Assembly: GCA_029259115.1 (NCBI GenBank)
Contig: JAPDJO010000076.1
Span: 1 to 64,000 of the forward strand
Length of the DNA stretch: 64,000 nt
Reading direction: 5' to 3'
Source: Thermoplasmatota archaeon
GTDB taxonomy: Archaea > Thermoplasmatota > E2 > DHVEG-1 > B18-G2
In this document: in pieces, positions 39,730 to 49,137 of the stretch
Layout of the letters: every line of letters begins with the position of its first letter
How positions within the stretch are numbered: position 1 is the stretch's first letter
Translations under genes and position numbers: made by a program
Notes under the pieces: generated by a model
Database searches by the model: none
Told to the model about the DNA's origin: nothing
The model's input: only the letters and a program-made list of their open reading frames with translations

Positions 39730-41406
39730 TCAACGGTCTAGAAAAGTTATCAATTGATTGAACTTAAATAATCGTAAAAAAAATTCTATGATGGAATTTA
39801 TCGAGTGGAGAATCTTCTCTATCCATTTCAGTAAAATAGACTTCTTTATTACTTTCACCTCAACCTTCTCGGACCTAACATATCCTTCCTTTTCCGCATA
39901 CACCTCATATACTCCCTTCTTGGAAATCTTCACCTCCACTGAACCATTCGAGTCAGTGGAGAAGGTGTATGAATCTATATGCACGGTCGCATTCTTGACA
40001 GGATTATTACTTTCATCCTTAACCGTTATCCTGAAAATCTCATTCATTTCCACTTCTTTCTTCTCTACAGATATCTTTAATGCGTGCGCCTCCCAAGTTT
40101 CAGCATATCCCCACAGAACCTCTCTATCATCTTCAGTGAGCCTACACTTATCACAACTCACCATTGGTAGTTCATAATCGACCCAATAGTGCCACCAGTC
40201 AGAATCTCCGTCTATGCTTTTGACGTAGAGAGCATCCCAGCTTGGATAGTAAAGAATTGTACAATCAAATCCGCCTTTCTCTGATGCCTCAACCAACGCC
40301 CCGAGAACGGATGGATAATGAATATGAAATTCCTCTGACTGGTTTGAACTAACATTTATTGCAACAACCGTTGTATCTCTAACGGTTACGATACCTTCCC
40401 ATATGGTTTCATACTTTCCTTCAATCCTTACATATCCCGTCCAAGTTTCAACTGGAGAAGAGTGGTATATCTTCACTGGATAGTACTTTCCTAGGAGAGC
40501 AGGTATCGCATAGGATGTCATCCACTCAGGATTTAGATCTAAAGTTTCATTCCATTTAAAACTACCATCATCATTCTGTAGGCTTAACAGATAATCTACC
40601 GGGCTCTTTCCATTCTTTATCCAATTATTGGGGTTCTCACCAGCGCAGCTTATAGCCATGATAGCCCATGATGTTGTCGCAGAATTTACTGCTCCCCAAG
40701 AGGAGAAACCTCCATTATCTGTCTGTCTCTCTCTTAAAAAATCCAAAGCTTTTTGTATGATGCTTGCACCTCTATCAATTCCACTAGCTAAGAGAGCCAT
40801 GATTGTAGCCGATGTTGAATCCACATCGCTACTTCCATTTATACTAACGCCCCACCCCCCATCTGCATTTTGATGCTCAATGATGTAGTTCCTAACGCTT
40901 CGTACAACAGGATCATCCTTTTCAACCCCACAAGATATTAGAGATATTATACCCCAAACATCATCGTTGAGCAAGCCCCTGATGCCTATCTGCTCACCAT
41001 CATAGAAGCTCTTTATCTTCTCGACAAAATCTACTCCTCCAAAATTCCTTGGATTCTCGTTGCATGCAACTATGGCGAGCGCATGCCTTTCCCAATCCGT
41101 TGCCCTTTCTGGGTCAAGACTTTCTATCGATCTCTCCAGGTAGTCGGGTATGTTTTCCATTTCCGCATTTGCAGAGCATAGGGCCATTGCGGCCCATGCG
41201 GTTGTCAATGGATCTCCTATCTCTCCATTCTCTTTCTGTCTCGATTTCAAGAAATTTATAGCCTTTAGGATCTCTTCGTCCGATGGATTTAACGGGAAGT
41301 GATTTGAGGTGAACACATCTCTTGATGTTGCGGGAGTTGCCGAGATTATGAGGCTAGGGATAATGATTAAGCATACGGAAACCATTGCAAAGAACCATCT
41401 CTTCAT
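39730..41406 (-). CDS. Secreted transcobalamin-like protein: alpha/alpha toroid repeats + DUF4430-like domain + PEGA/CarboxypepD_reg-like domain
   Basis: Prenyltransferase/toroid repeats (HQNADGGWGVSINGSSDVDSTSATIMALLAS, RQTDNGGFSSWGAVNSATTSWAIMAI, LQNDDGSFKWN), then PSVLGALVEASEKGGFDCTILYYPSWDALYVKSIDGDSDWWHYWVDYE; start placed at MKRWFFAMVSVCLI. Confidence 0.7.
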   Translation of the reverse strand: MKRWFFAMVSVCLIIIPSLIISATPATSRDVFTSNHFPLNPSDEEILKAINFLKSRQKENGEIGDPLTTAWAAMALCSANAEMENIPDYLERSIESLDPERATDWERHALAIVACNENPRNFGGVDFVEKIKSFYDGEQIGIRGLLNDDVWGIISLISCGVEKDDPVVRSVRNYIIEHQNADGGWGVSINGSSDVDSTSATIMALLASGIDRGASIIQKALDFLRERQTDNGGFSSWGAVNSATTSWAIMAISCAGENPNNWIKNGKSPVDYLLSLQNDDGSFKWNETLDLNPEWMTSYAIPALLGKYYPVKIYHSSPVETWTGYVRIEGKYETIWEGIVTVRDTTVVAINVSSNQSEEFHIHYPSVLGALVEASEKGGFDCTILYYPSWDALYVKSIDGDSDWWHYWVDYELPMVSCDKCRLTEDDREVLWGYAETWEAHALKISVEKKEVEMNEIFRITVKDESNNPVKNATVHIDSYTFSTDSNGSVEVKISKKGVYEVYAEKEGYVRSEKVEVKVIKKSILLKWIEKILHSINSIIEFFLRLFKFNQLITFLDR

Positions 41407-41476
41407 TCTATCACCATCTTTAAGAATAAGAGGGAAAGATTTAAGGATAACAAATTTGATAACGACTGTTGCAGAA

Positions 41477-41986
41477 ATGGATAACAAACTCTTTAAAGCA
41501 TTGAGCAGTAAAACCAGACTGGATATATTGCGGAAAATCATGGATAAGGAATATCATCTCTCAGAGCTTTCAAGAGAGATGGGAATATCGAAACCTGTTA
41601 TATCTAGGCATGTAAAGATACTGGAAGATGCGAACCTGATAAAGAGGAAAAAGATAGGAAATGTTCATGTTTTGAAGGCAAATATGGATGCGCTTGAAAA
41701 GGCCTTCGAACCATTCGTTGAGGAAAAAAGGATAAAGATTAAGGAAGGGAAGACGGTATTTGATATCCTGAAACAACTCCCAGAGATAGAGGTAAAGGAG
41801 CACGATGGAGACAGGTTCATCACCGCGGTTGATGGTGAGGAAGGTCTGTACATCTATGAGATCGATGGAGAAATACCTGATAGAGCAATAAACAGATATA
41901 AACTTGAAAGGTCAGCCTTACTACAACTCAAGAAATTAGTACCGATAACAAAGAAGAGGATAAGGGTGGAAATAGAGAAGGATTAG
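41477..41986 (+). CDS. ArsR-family winged-helix regulator with C-terminal ligand-like domain
   Basis: NKLFKALSSKTRLDILRKIMDKEYHLSELSREMGISKPVISRHVKILEDANLIKRKK; start placed at ATG 41477. Confidence 0.85.
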   Translation: MDNKLFKALSSKTRLDILRKIMDKEYHLSELSREMGISKPVISRHVKILEDANLIKRKKIGNVHVLKANMDALEKAFEPFVEEKRIKIKEGKTVFDILKQLPEIEVKEHDGDRFITAVDGEEGLYIYEIDGEIPDRAINRYKLERSALLQLKKLVPITKKRIRVEIEKD

Positions 41987-42606
41987 TGAATCAAGATTTT
42001 TTCGCTTAAGTTAGATAGGAAGCTAGGAATCTTGATCTCTATCTCATGCTCCTTGATATAAACAACTGGCAAGATGACAAATGTTATTGCCAAACTCATT
42101 GATAATAGATGCCATAAGGTAAAAGGTATAGCGAGGGTATAGCAGAGAATCAATCCTTTGATGGTATGAGGATACCACAGGAGCCAGCATCCAAAGTTGG
42201 TCCAGAGGTCATATAATAGTACGCCGGCTATGCCTGTGCCAAATATCATGGATTTTCTTTGCATGCAAAACATTCCCCTTGATTTTAAGGTATAGCTCAG
42301 CAGGGCGAGCATAGCAAATCCGGACCATGTGAACAGAAAGATCAGGTTGTTTCCTATGATTAGATCTGTGATGAGCATTGTAGATACGGGAACAAGAAGA
42401 GAATATCCTCTTCTATCTAAAAGAAAACCGCTCAGCATGGAGATGGTTGCTATCAGGAAGAAGAGATCCATCATCAAGAGAGGTTGCGTTATACCGTTAA
42501 GATTGATGAAAATATCTGGCGATGGTGGAAGAAACTTGCTTAAGCTCAACCTTCCAATTACTCCTGCAATTATCAAGGTTAACATCAGCCCTATCTTCTT
42601 ATCCAT
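41983..42606 (-). CDS. Multi-TM membrane protein, ECF S-component/DUF6580-like
   Basis: Hydrophobic throughout; LTLIIAGVIGRLSLSKFLPPSPDIFINL...YDLWTNFGCWLLWYPHTIKGLILCYTLAIPFTLWHLLS. Confidence 0.55.
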   Translation of the reverse strand: MDKKIGLMLTLIIAGVIGRLSLSKFLPPSPDIFINLNGITQPLLMMDLFFLIATISMLSGFLLDRRGYSLLVPVSTMLITDLIIGNNLIFLFTWSGFAMLALLSYTLKSRGMFCMQRKSMIFGTGIAGVLLYDLWTNFGCWLLWYPHTIKGLILCYTLAIPFTLWHLLSMSLAITFVILPVVYIKEHEIEIKIPSFLSNLSEKILIH

Positions 42607-43147
42607 CCTTTCCCTCCAAGATTTCTATCTTTGGTTCCTGTAATTTCCATTCGATTATATCCCCATCTCTCACCTTCTGCAGATCAACACCTACTGGTGC
42701 GTAATTACCGTTGATGTAATACTGCCAGAACTTATTAGCTTTTGGATCTTCCTCGGTTGAGTTTATCGAGTAAATGTAATGGCTCTTATACTGAGGAAAG
42801 TACTCTGCCTCAAAGGTTAACCCATATTCGTTTTTTGCCGCCAGCAGAACGTGGTAGGCCGTCGAATTCTTAGAATCTAAAGAGATATTAAACCTGTCTA
42901 TCCTTCCATCTCCGTAATCTATGATCAGAGAGACATTTATGGTCTCGTTTGATGGGAAGCTTTCAGGATACTCAAATACTATTACTCCCTTATCAATCAA
43001 TTTCAATATCCCTATACTCGAGAAAGCTACGATGGATATTCCGATTACCGTGATCAGCAGAATCCTCCTTGACACGCAATATCCAATGAGAGAAACATCC
43101 TTAAAATATAGGATTCTGATAACAATTGATACCCACTTAGATAACAA
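42599..43147 (-). CDS. Membrane-anchored DUF4430 (transcobalamin C-terminal-like) protein
   Basis: TAYHVLLAAKNEYGLTFEAEYFPQYKSHYIYSINSTEEDPKANKFWQYYINGNYAPVGVDLQKVRDGDIIEWKL; overlaps 41983-42606 by 8 nt; true start may be internal. Confidence 0.75.
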   Translation of the reverse strand: MLSKWVSIVIRILYFKDVSLIGYCVSRRILLITVIGISIVAFSSIGILKLIDKGVIVFEYPESFPSNETINVSLIIDYGDGRIDRFNISLDSKNSTAYHVLLAAKNEYGLTFEAEYFPQYKSHYIYSINSTEEDPKANKFWQYYINGNYAPVGVDLQKVRDGDIIEWKLQEPKIEILEGKDG

Positions 43148-43216
43148 TCAATTCGCGCATTCCGTAGAAGAAATTAAGAGAAAAATACTGAGAAAAGTAG
43201 CTTTGCCTTTGGAAGA

Positions 43217-44224
43217 CTAATCTATAACAATATTTATCTTTTCTCCACATTTCTTACATCTATCCTTCTCTAGACCTTTTACATTGGCATTGAATCCGTA
43301 TCTCTCGATAAGAAGATTTCCACAGCTTGGGCAATACGTATTTTCATAATCTCCATGAGGTACATTACCGAGATAGACAAATTTCAATCCCTTTTCTTTA
43401 GCAAGATCAAAAGCCTTCATCAAGGTTTCAAAAGGCGTAGGAGGCAGATCTAACATCTTATAGTGAGGATAAAATCTTGTAAAATGCACTGGGGTGTCTT
43501 CTCCTAGCTCATCAATAATCCATTCACAGAATTCTCCTATCTCTTTCATAGAATCATTTTTCGTTGGTATAATCAGATAGGTTATCTCAAGATGGATACC
43601 AAGCTCTTTAGATAAAACACAAGTATTTAACACAGGTTCAAGCCTTCCACCAGATATCTTTCTGTAAAAATCATCTCTGAAAGACTTGACATCTATATTT
43701 ATGCCATCAAGATATCTTCCTATTTCTCTGAAAGGATCTTCATTTATGAAACCATTGCTCACATATGTTATGTAAAGGCCGTCTTTCTTCGCTATTTTGG
43801 ATGCATCGAGAGTGAACTCATGCCATATAGTTGGCTCGTTGTATGTCCATGATATTCCTTTGCATCTATACTGTTTTGCTAGTCTTGTAGGTTCATCAAC
43901 CTCTAATTCTCTAAGATAGATATCTTCCGGATCTACCATAGAAATCGTGTAATTCTGACAGTGCTTACATGATAGATTACAGCCAGCTGTACCAAATGAA
44001 AGAGCATAGCTGCCTGGATAGAAATGATAGAGAGGCTTCTTCTCTATGGGGTCTACAGCTACAGAAGATGCGGATCCATAGATCAAAGTGTAAAGTTTTC
44101 CTCCTCTATTCTCTCTCACTCTACATATCCCTCTCTTTCCTTCGGGTATCAAGCATCTGTGGGGACAGAGCAAGCACCTGATCTTATCTCCGTCCCTCTC
44201 CCAAAATTTAGCCTCTCTTATCAT
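43217..44224 (-). CDS. amrS: AmmeMemoRadiSam system radical SAM enzyme
   Basis: IRCLLCPHRCLIPEGKRGICRVRENRGGKLYTLIYG, SFGTAGCNLSCKHCQNYTIS, SWTYNEPTIW; C-terminal CPSCGN...CKKCG. Confidence 0.92.
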   Translation of the reverse strand: MIREAKFWERDGDKIRCLLCPHRCLIPEGKRGICRVRENRGGKLYTLIYGSASSVAVDPIEKKPLYHFYPGSYALSFGTAGCNLSCKHCQNYTISMVDPEDIYLRELEVDEPTRLAKQYRCKGISWTYNEPTIWHEFTLDASKIAKKDGLYITYVSNGFINEDPFREIGRYLDGINIDVKSFRDDFYRKISGGRLEPVLNTCVLSKELGIHLEITYLIIPTKNDSMKEIGEFCEWIIDELGEDTPVHFTRFYPHYKMLDLPPTPFETLMKAFDLAKEKGLKFVYLGNVPHGDYENTYCPSCGNLLIERYGFNANVKGLEKDRCKKCGEKINIVID

Positions 44225-44258
44225 TCCTAAAATTCATATACCTTTCAATTATAAAGAG

Positions 44259-45533
44259 TTAATCCCCAAGAAACATTTCTCCTCTGTTGAAAGGATATTT
44301 GTGAGGATACATGTCATTCATCTGGGGTTGCATCCAGATAAAGTCCCTATATTCTTTTCTTATCATGTACTTAGCATAGTAGAAAGCCTCTTCAACAGAG
44401 ACCCTTCCATCTTTGAATATGTTAAGGTGAGATCTCTTTGCTACACCAAATAGTCCCTTCCTAAATCCATCTGCCTTTCCTGTTTTTAATCCTTCGAACC
44501 ATAGTTGAGTAAAGAGAGGACCGGATACATTACTTGCATAGCCAATAGAGAACTTACTCTCGCCTGTTATAACTATTCTACCATCTTTCGGGATATTAGA
44601 TCTTAGAAGAGAAGGTACATTAAAGATGATCCTGTTTGCAAATCCTCCACTATAACAAGAATCCACTATCAGACATAACTTTGCTTTTAATCCTTCTAAA
44701 AGCTCACCCAACTCTTTATCTTGTATAGTGCCATCCCATAGCACCACTTCACTTCTTTCCAAAATCTTGCCACCCGTAATCTTTTTATCTGGATCTCCAA
44801 CACCATGACCAGATATCCATATAAAAACCTCGCTATCGTTGTACTTGTTTGCTTCATCCTTTATCCTCTTTATAGATGATATAAGATAATCCTCTGTTGC
44901 TGGGCCGTACGATACATAATCTATCTTATCGTTTCTCTCTTGTAAAGTTGAGATCCTTTTCCCCTCTCCATTTTTGTCTCTTATCCATCCATCATCGAAC
45001 AGTATGGTAATATGACTTGCAGGATAACCCAAATCAGAAATGAAATATCTAGCCATATCTTCAGCGAGTTCGAGCATTCCATTTCCAAGTTTTATCTCAA
45101 TATCTTCGACATTCGCTGCTGATACAAATAAAGCCCATCTGTGGATATTATCTGCGATTTCATTCTCAACTAGAATCTTCAATTTTACAATGTCTGAATA
45201 ATCGGTACCATCCCATGCCCTCGCATAAATACTGTGATAACCGTTCTCTAAATCCTTGGTATCTATCGTAAAACTCCAATTGTATGTACCATCGGTTACA
45301 TCCCAAGAGCTATCATCTATCTTTATCTCTACAGATTTTACATCACCATCGAGATCTTCAGACCTCCCAGTAATGGTTAGTATGCCATAGACTTTATCTC
45401 CATTCCTAGGATAATCGATGTAGACTATAGGCTTTTCATTAGCCTTTACGGGAATATTTCTCATGGATAGAGTTACCAATATGATAGCTACAGCAATCAA
45501 AATTGATACTACGATTATACCTTTGAATCTCAT
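44259..45533 (-). CDS. Secreted caspase/legumain-like (clan CD, C13/C14-type) protease with N-terminal Ig-like domain
   Basis: Ig-like YPRNGDKVYGILTITGRSEDLDGDVKSVEIKID...; His in VFIWISGHGVGDP; Cys in LIVDSCYSGGFANR. Confidence 0.8.
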   Translation of the reverse strand: MRFKGIIVVSILIAVAIILVTLSMRNIPVKANEKPIVYIDYPRNGDKVYGILTITGRSEDLDGDVKSVEIKIDDSSWDVTDGTYNWSFTIDTKDLENGYHSIYARAWDGTDYSDIVKLKILVENEIADNIHRWALFVSAANVEDIEIKLGNGMLELAEDMARYFISDLGYPASHITILFDDGWIRDKNGEGKRISTLQERNDKIDYVSYGPATEDYLISSIKRIKDEANKYNDSEVFIWISGHGVGDPDKKITGGKILERSEVVLWDGTIQDKELGELLEGLKAKLCLIVDSCYSGGFANRIIFNVPSLLRSNIPKDGRIVITGESKFSIGYASNVSGPLFTQLWFEGLKTGKADGFRKGLFGVAKRSHLNIFKDGRVSVEEAFYYAKYMIRKEYRDFIWMQPQMNDMYPHKYPFNRGEMFLGD

Positions 45534-45572
45534 CCAGTTAATATTTATAGAGTTTTATTTAAAACACTTCTT

Positions 45573-46520
45573 TTACAGACGTTGTCTAAAATGTTCCCAA
45601 CCCCGGTCTTGGAGTTTCCTTTTCTTCCCATGACAGATTATACTTATCTCCTTTTCTTTGGTAACCTTGCCCATTTCGTAGATCTTCACCTTTTTCTTTA
45701 TCTCATCAAACTTATCTTTTGATAGAGTAACCAATAGTTCATAATCCCCACCAAAATCTATGGCTATAGAGTAAGGATCTATATTCAATATCTCCCCAAC
45801 CTTAAAAGCTTCTTCAGAGACGGGGATCTTTTCTCTTTCTATGGTAAAGCCAACATCATTTATCTTTGCAAGTTGGTATAAAGATGAAGACAAACCATCA
45901 GATATATCCATACAAGAGCTTATACATCTTGATTTTGCAAGTTCTCTACCCTCTCTTATTCTTGGTTCTGGTCTTATCAACCCTCTTAACTCTACTCCAT
46001 CTAGTTTATTCTTTATCGCTAGATAACCAGCTCCAGCTTTTCCGAGATGCCCTGTGACGGCAACAATATCTTCCGGCTTTGCTCCTTTCCTAAAAAGAAT
46101 CTCCTCCTTCGAAACCCTACCTATAGCCGTTCCAGACACCGTTATCTCGTTGTGTTCCTTTGTATCTCCTCCGAGAATCCTTCCGCCATATTTACCAACG
46201 CAATCTTTAGCCCCTTTGATAAGGGAAAGAACAAAATCCTCATCCAGATCTGAAGGTAGCGATAGAGATAGTAAAACACCTATTACTTCGCCACCCATTG
46301 CTGCAATATCGCTTAGATTTATTGAGGTAACAAACCAACCTATGTCATATGGAGTCATAACGTTTGGGAGATGAGTCTCTTTTCTGATTACATCAGATGA
46401 TACAAGGAGATAACTATCATCTACGTCTATATATGCGGAATCATCACCGAGATGGTTATCACCTATAATGGATAGAATCTTATCCACAATCTTTCTTTCA
46501 CCAAGATCAGAGAGTTTCAT
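45573..46520 (-). CDS. thiL: Thiamine-monophosphate kinase
   Basis: LSDLGERKIVDKIL...GDDSAYIDVDDSYLLVSSDVIRKETHLP, NLSDIAAMGGEVIGVLLSLSLP, GGDTKEHNEITVSGTAIG; start placed at MKLSDLGE. Confidence 0.93.
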   Translation of the reverse strand: MKLSDLGERKIVDKILSIIGDNHLGDDSAYIDVDDSYLLVSSDVIRKETHLPNVMTPYDIGWFVTSINLSDIAAMGGEVIGVLLSLSLPSDLDEDFVLSLIKGAKDCVGKYGGRILGGDTKEHNEITVSGTAIGRVSKEEILFRKGAKPEDIVAVTGHLGKAGAGYLAIKNKLDGVELRGLIRPEPRIREGRELAKSRCISSCMDISDGLSSSLYQLAKINDVGFTIEREKIPVSEEAFKVGEILNIDPYSIAIDFGGDYELLVTLSKDKFDEIKKKVKIYEMGKVTKEKEISIICHGKKRKLQDRGWEHFRQRL

Positions 46521-46579
46521 AGTTTTAGAAAAAGATACTTCCCAAAAAAGTTTATCTCCTCCAGCTGCATGCTTTAACC

Positions 46580-47605
46580 ATGGAAGGACTGACCTATGCA
46601 AAGAGTGGCGTAGATATATTCAAGGAAGAAAAAGCAATCAAGAGCTTGATCTCCTCAATACAATTTAACAGGAAAGGGATAGGAAGATATTTAGGAGGGC
46701 ACTTTGCAGGACTGATAGATTTTGGAGATCATGCCCTAGTTCTTTGTACAGATGGGGTTGGTAGCAAAGTCATGATAGCAAATGAGATGAGAAAGTGGGA
46801 TACCATAGGTATAGATTGTATAGCCATGAATGTCAACGATTGTATATGTGTTGGTGCTGAACCTATCGCCTTTGTTGATTACTTAGCAATGGAAAAACCG
46901 GATCCTAAGATAACAAGAGAGATAGGAAAGGGTTTAGCTAAAGGAGCCAAAATTGCAAATATATCAATAGCAGGTGGAGAGACAGCTACACTTCCAGAGA
47001 TTATTAAGGGCTTCGATCTTGCTGGGACATGCCTCGGTTATGTAAAAAAGGAGAACATAATACTTGGGGATAGAATAAGAGAGGGAGATATTATCATAGG
47101 ATTAGAGAGCAGTGGCTTACACTCCAATGGATTTACATTAGCCAGAAAAGTCATAGAGAATAGTAAGTTGTCTTATAGAGATGAATTTCCAAACGGAATC
47201 TACGAAGGAAAAACTATAGGAGAAGTTCTACTAACACCAACAAGAATATATGTCAAAGAAGTTCTAGAAGTAGTAAGGAACTTTGAGATACATGGTCTAG
47301 CTCATATCACAGGCGGAGGAATGAGAAACCTTCTGAGATTGAAAGATGTGAAATTTATCATAGATAGCCCATTTGACCCACAGCCTATCTTTAAATTTAT
47401 ACAGGAGAAAGGAAATATAGAACTTAAAGAGATGTACCAGACATTCAACATGGGGATGGGATTTGCTATAATTCTGGCAAAAGATTATGCGGATGATGTT
47501 CTAGATATTTTAGAGAAGAAATCCGAGGCAAAACCAAAAATCGTAGGGCATGTTGAGAGAGGAAAGGGGGTCAAGATACCTTCATTGAATCTTGTCTTCA
47601 TTTGA
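46580..47605 (+). CDS. purM: Phosphoribosylformylglycinamidine cyclo-ligase (AIR synthase)
   Basis: LTYAKSGVDIFKEEKAIKSL, GHFAGLIDFGDHALVLCTDGVGSKVMIA, VNDCICVGAEPIAFVDYLA, HITGGGMRNLLRL. Confidence 0.95.
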   Translation: MEGLTYAKSGVDIFKEEKAIKSLISSIQFNRKGIGRYLGGHFAGLIDFGDHALVLCTDGVGSKVMIANEMRKWDTIGIDCIAMNVNDCICVGAEPIAFVDYLAMEKPDPKITREIGKGLAKGAKIANISIAGGETATLPEIIKGFDLAGTCLGYVKKENIILGDRIREGDIIIGLESSGLHSNGFTLARKVIENSKLSYRDEFPNGIYEGKTIGEVLLTPTRIYVKEVLEVVRNFEIHGLAHITGGGMRNLLRLKDVKFIIDSPFDPQPIFKFIQEKGNIELKEMYQTFNMGMGFAIILAKDYADDVLDILEKKSEAKPKIVGHVERGKGVKIPSLNLVFI

Positions 47606-47618
47606 CGTAGGAAAAAAT

Positions 47619-48596
47619 CTAACCTTCATCAAAAATCAGTTCTTTTCTCCTTTCTAGGGTTATCTTAGGAGTCATCATCCTGTATTTTCTCCTAGCTTCT
47701 CTGTCATAGTTCTCCTCGCCCATCTTTTCCAAGATTTTTCTTCCTTTTTCAATCTGCTTTAGTATATTGACATTTATTCTTTCAACAGTCTTCGGAGCTA
47801 GTAACATTAGAGCTTTTGTAATCATACCTATTCCATATGGTAGAGATTCCGTTACGAACATTGTTCCAGGGATAGGCTTAAACCATAGACCCATAGATGA
47901 TTCACCAAATTTGGTTATCGGCACCCCCATTGCCGCCTGCCTCTCAGGCGTAGGCCCTGCGTGAGCAGGTAACCATTTTCCATCTATATATACTTCTATC
48001 TCTCCTTCCAAGGAAAAATATCCTAAAGCATCGTACCATCTTCTCATCATCGAATCGTAAATCTCCTCATACATTGATTGACTTTCAACAGCTGCAAAAA
48101 GCCTGTATCTAGCCTTAATCCCAGCAGCTCTACAGAGTGCCGCGAATACAGAATTTATATGCAGGCAGGTGCCAGTTCCTCTCCTTAGAGTATCCGAGAC
48201 ATCATCCATAGGTAATATTTCCAAGATGAGATTCCTTTTTGCAAACTCAAATGCAGATTCAGCAAACTCATAATCCGATTTTTTAAACGCTCCAAGTTTG
48301 TTTGCTAGTGCTATTATCTCTGGCGCTCTGCAGTTGCAATAAAGAGTAGGTCTGAGATATTTCTCGTCAGAATCGCAGTATTTCATACCCTCCCTGTATT
48401 TGGGAATTTCATACTTTCTCTTCGGTCTAACATATCTTTCTTCTGATGGACTAGATTCTCTCAGCCTCCTTATATCTCCTAGATTGGTGAGTAAGGTTTT
48501 GGCTAGGGAAAATGTGCCCACAGTTAACATTTTTATAAAAACTCTATTTGGAAAGTACTCCTCGTCTTTAATTTCTTTTAGAGAAGCCATCCCCAA
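47619..48596 (-). CDS. Transglutaminase-like domain protein
   Basis: TLRRGTGTCLHINSVFAALCRAAGIKARYRLFA...YFSLEGEIEVYIDGKWLPAHAGPTPERQAAMGVPI. Confidence 0.7.
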   Translation of the reverse strand: MGMASLKEIKDEEYFPNRVFIKMLTVGTFSLAKTLLTNLGDIRRLRESSPSEERYVRPKRKYEIPKYREGMKYCDSDEKYLRPTLYCNCRAPEIIALANKLGAFKKSDYEFAESAFEFAKRNLILEILPMDDVSDTLRRGTGTCLHINSVFAALCRAAGIKARYRLFAAVESQSMYEEIYDSMMRRWYDALGYFSLEGEIEVYIDGKWLPAHAGPTPERQAAMGVPITKFGESSMGLWFKPIPGTMFVTESLPYGIGMITKALMLLAPKTVERINVNILKQIEKGRKILEKMGEENYDREARRKYRMMTPKITLERRKELIFDEG

Positions 48597-48689
48597 TCAA
48601 TTCGAGGTGTACTAAATAAAACTTTTGCTACAAAGTTTATCCTACAGTACCCACAACCTTTAAAAGTAATAACCCTATACCGCTAGCCA

Positions 48690-48854
48690 ATGAAGCTTAT
48701 AGATAGATGCAATTCATGCGGAAAGGGACTTGTAGAGAGAGGCTTTGTTACGTTTCCATGTCCAATATGTTCTAATCCTATAGGTAGGTGTGAAAACTGC
48801 AGAGAGCAAGGCGTTGAGTATGTGTGTGAAAATTGTGGTTTTAGAGGACCTTAG
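48690..48854 (+). CDS. Small zinc-ribbon (COG2888/HVO_2753-type) protein
   Basis: Not in ORF track; translated by hand: MKLIDRCNSCGKGLVERGFVTFPCPICSNPIGRCENCREQGVEYVCENCGFRGP*, directly upstream of aEF-1beta. Confidence 0.85.
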   Translation: MKLIDRCNSCGKGLVERGFVTFPCPICSNPIGRCENCREQGVEYVCENCGFRGP

Positions 48855-48864
48855 GTGATCACAA

Positions 48865-49137
48865 ATGGGAGAGGTAATAGCTCTGATAAGAGTAATGCCA
48901 TCCGATATTTTGGATGACAAACAGATGGAAGAACTCAAGAACAAAGTCAAGGAAAAGATAAAAGAGCCTGCACGATTAGCTAGGATGGATATAAGAGATA
49001 TAGCCTTTGGTTTAAGGGCACTGGATGTTACTGTTGTTGTTCCAGATGCAGAGGGCGGGGTAGATCCTATAGCTGAGGATATCTCTAGCATAGATGGAGT
49101 CGAAAGTGCCGAAGTTGTTGATGTAGGTAGAATTTAG
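48865..49137 (+). CDS. Translation elongation factor 1-beta (aEF-1beta)
   Basis: GEVIALIRVMPSDILDDKQMEELKNKVKEKI...DIAFGLRALDVTVVVPDAEGGVDPIAEDISSIDGVESAEVVDVGRI. Confidence 0.93.
   Translation: MGEVIALIRVMPSDILDDKQMEELKNKVKEKIKEPARLARMDIRDIAFGLRALDVTVVVPDAEGGVDPIAEDISSIDGVESAEVVDVGRI

Noticed and set aside
42921-43220. 99-aa plus-strand ORF overlapping the start of the DUF4430 gene
   Set aside because: Mostly opposite a domain-supported gene; no motif recognised
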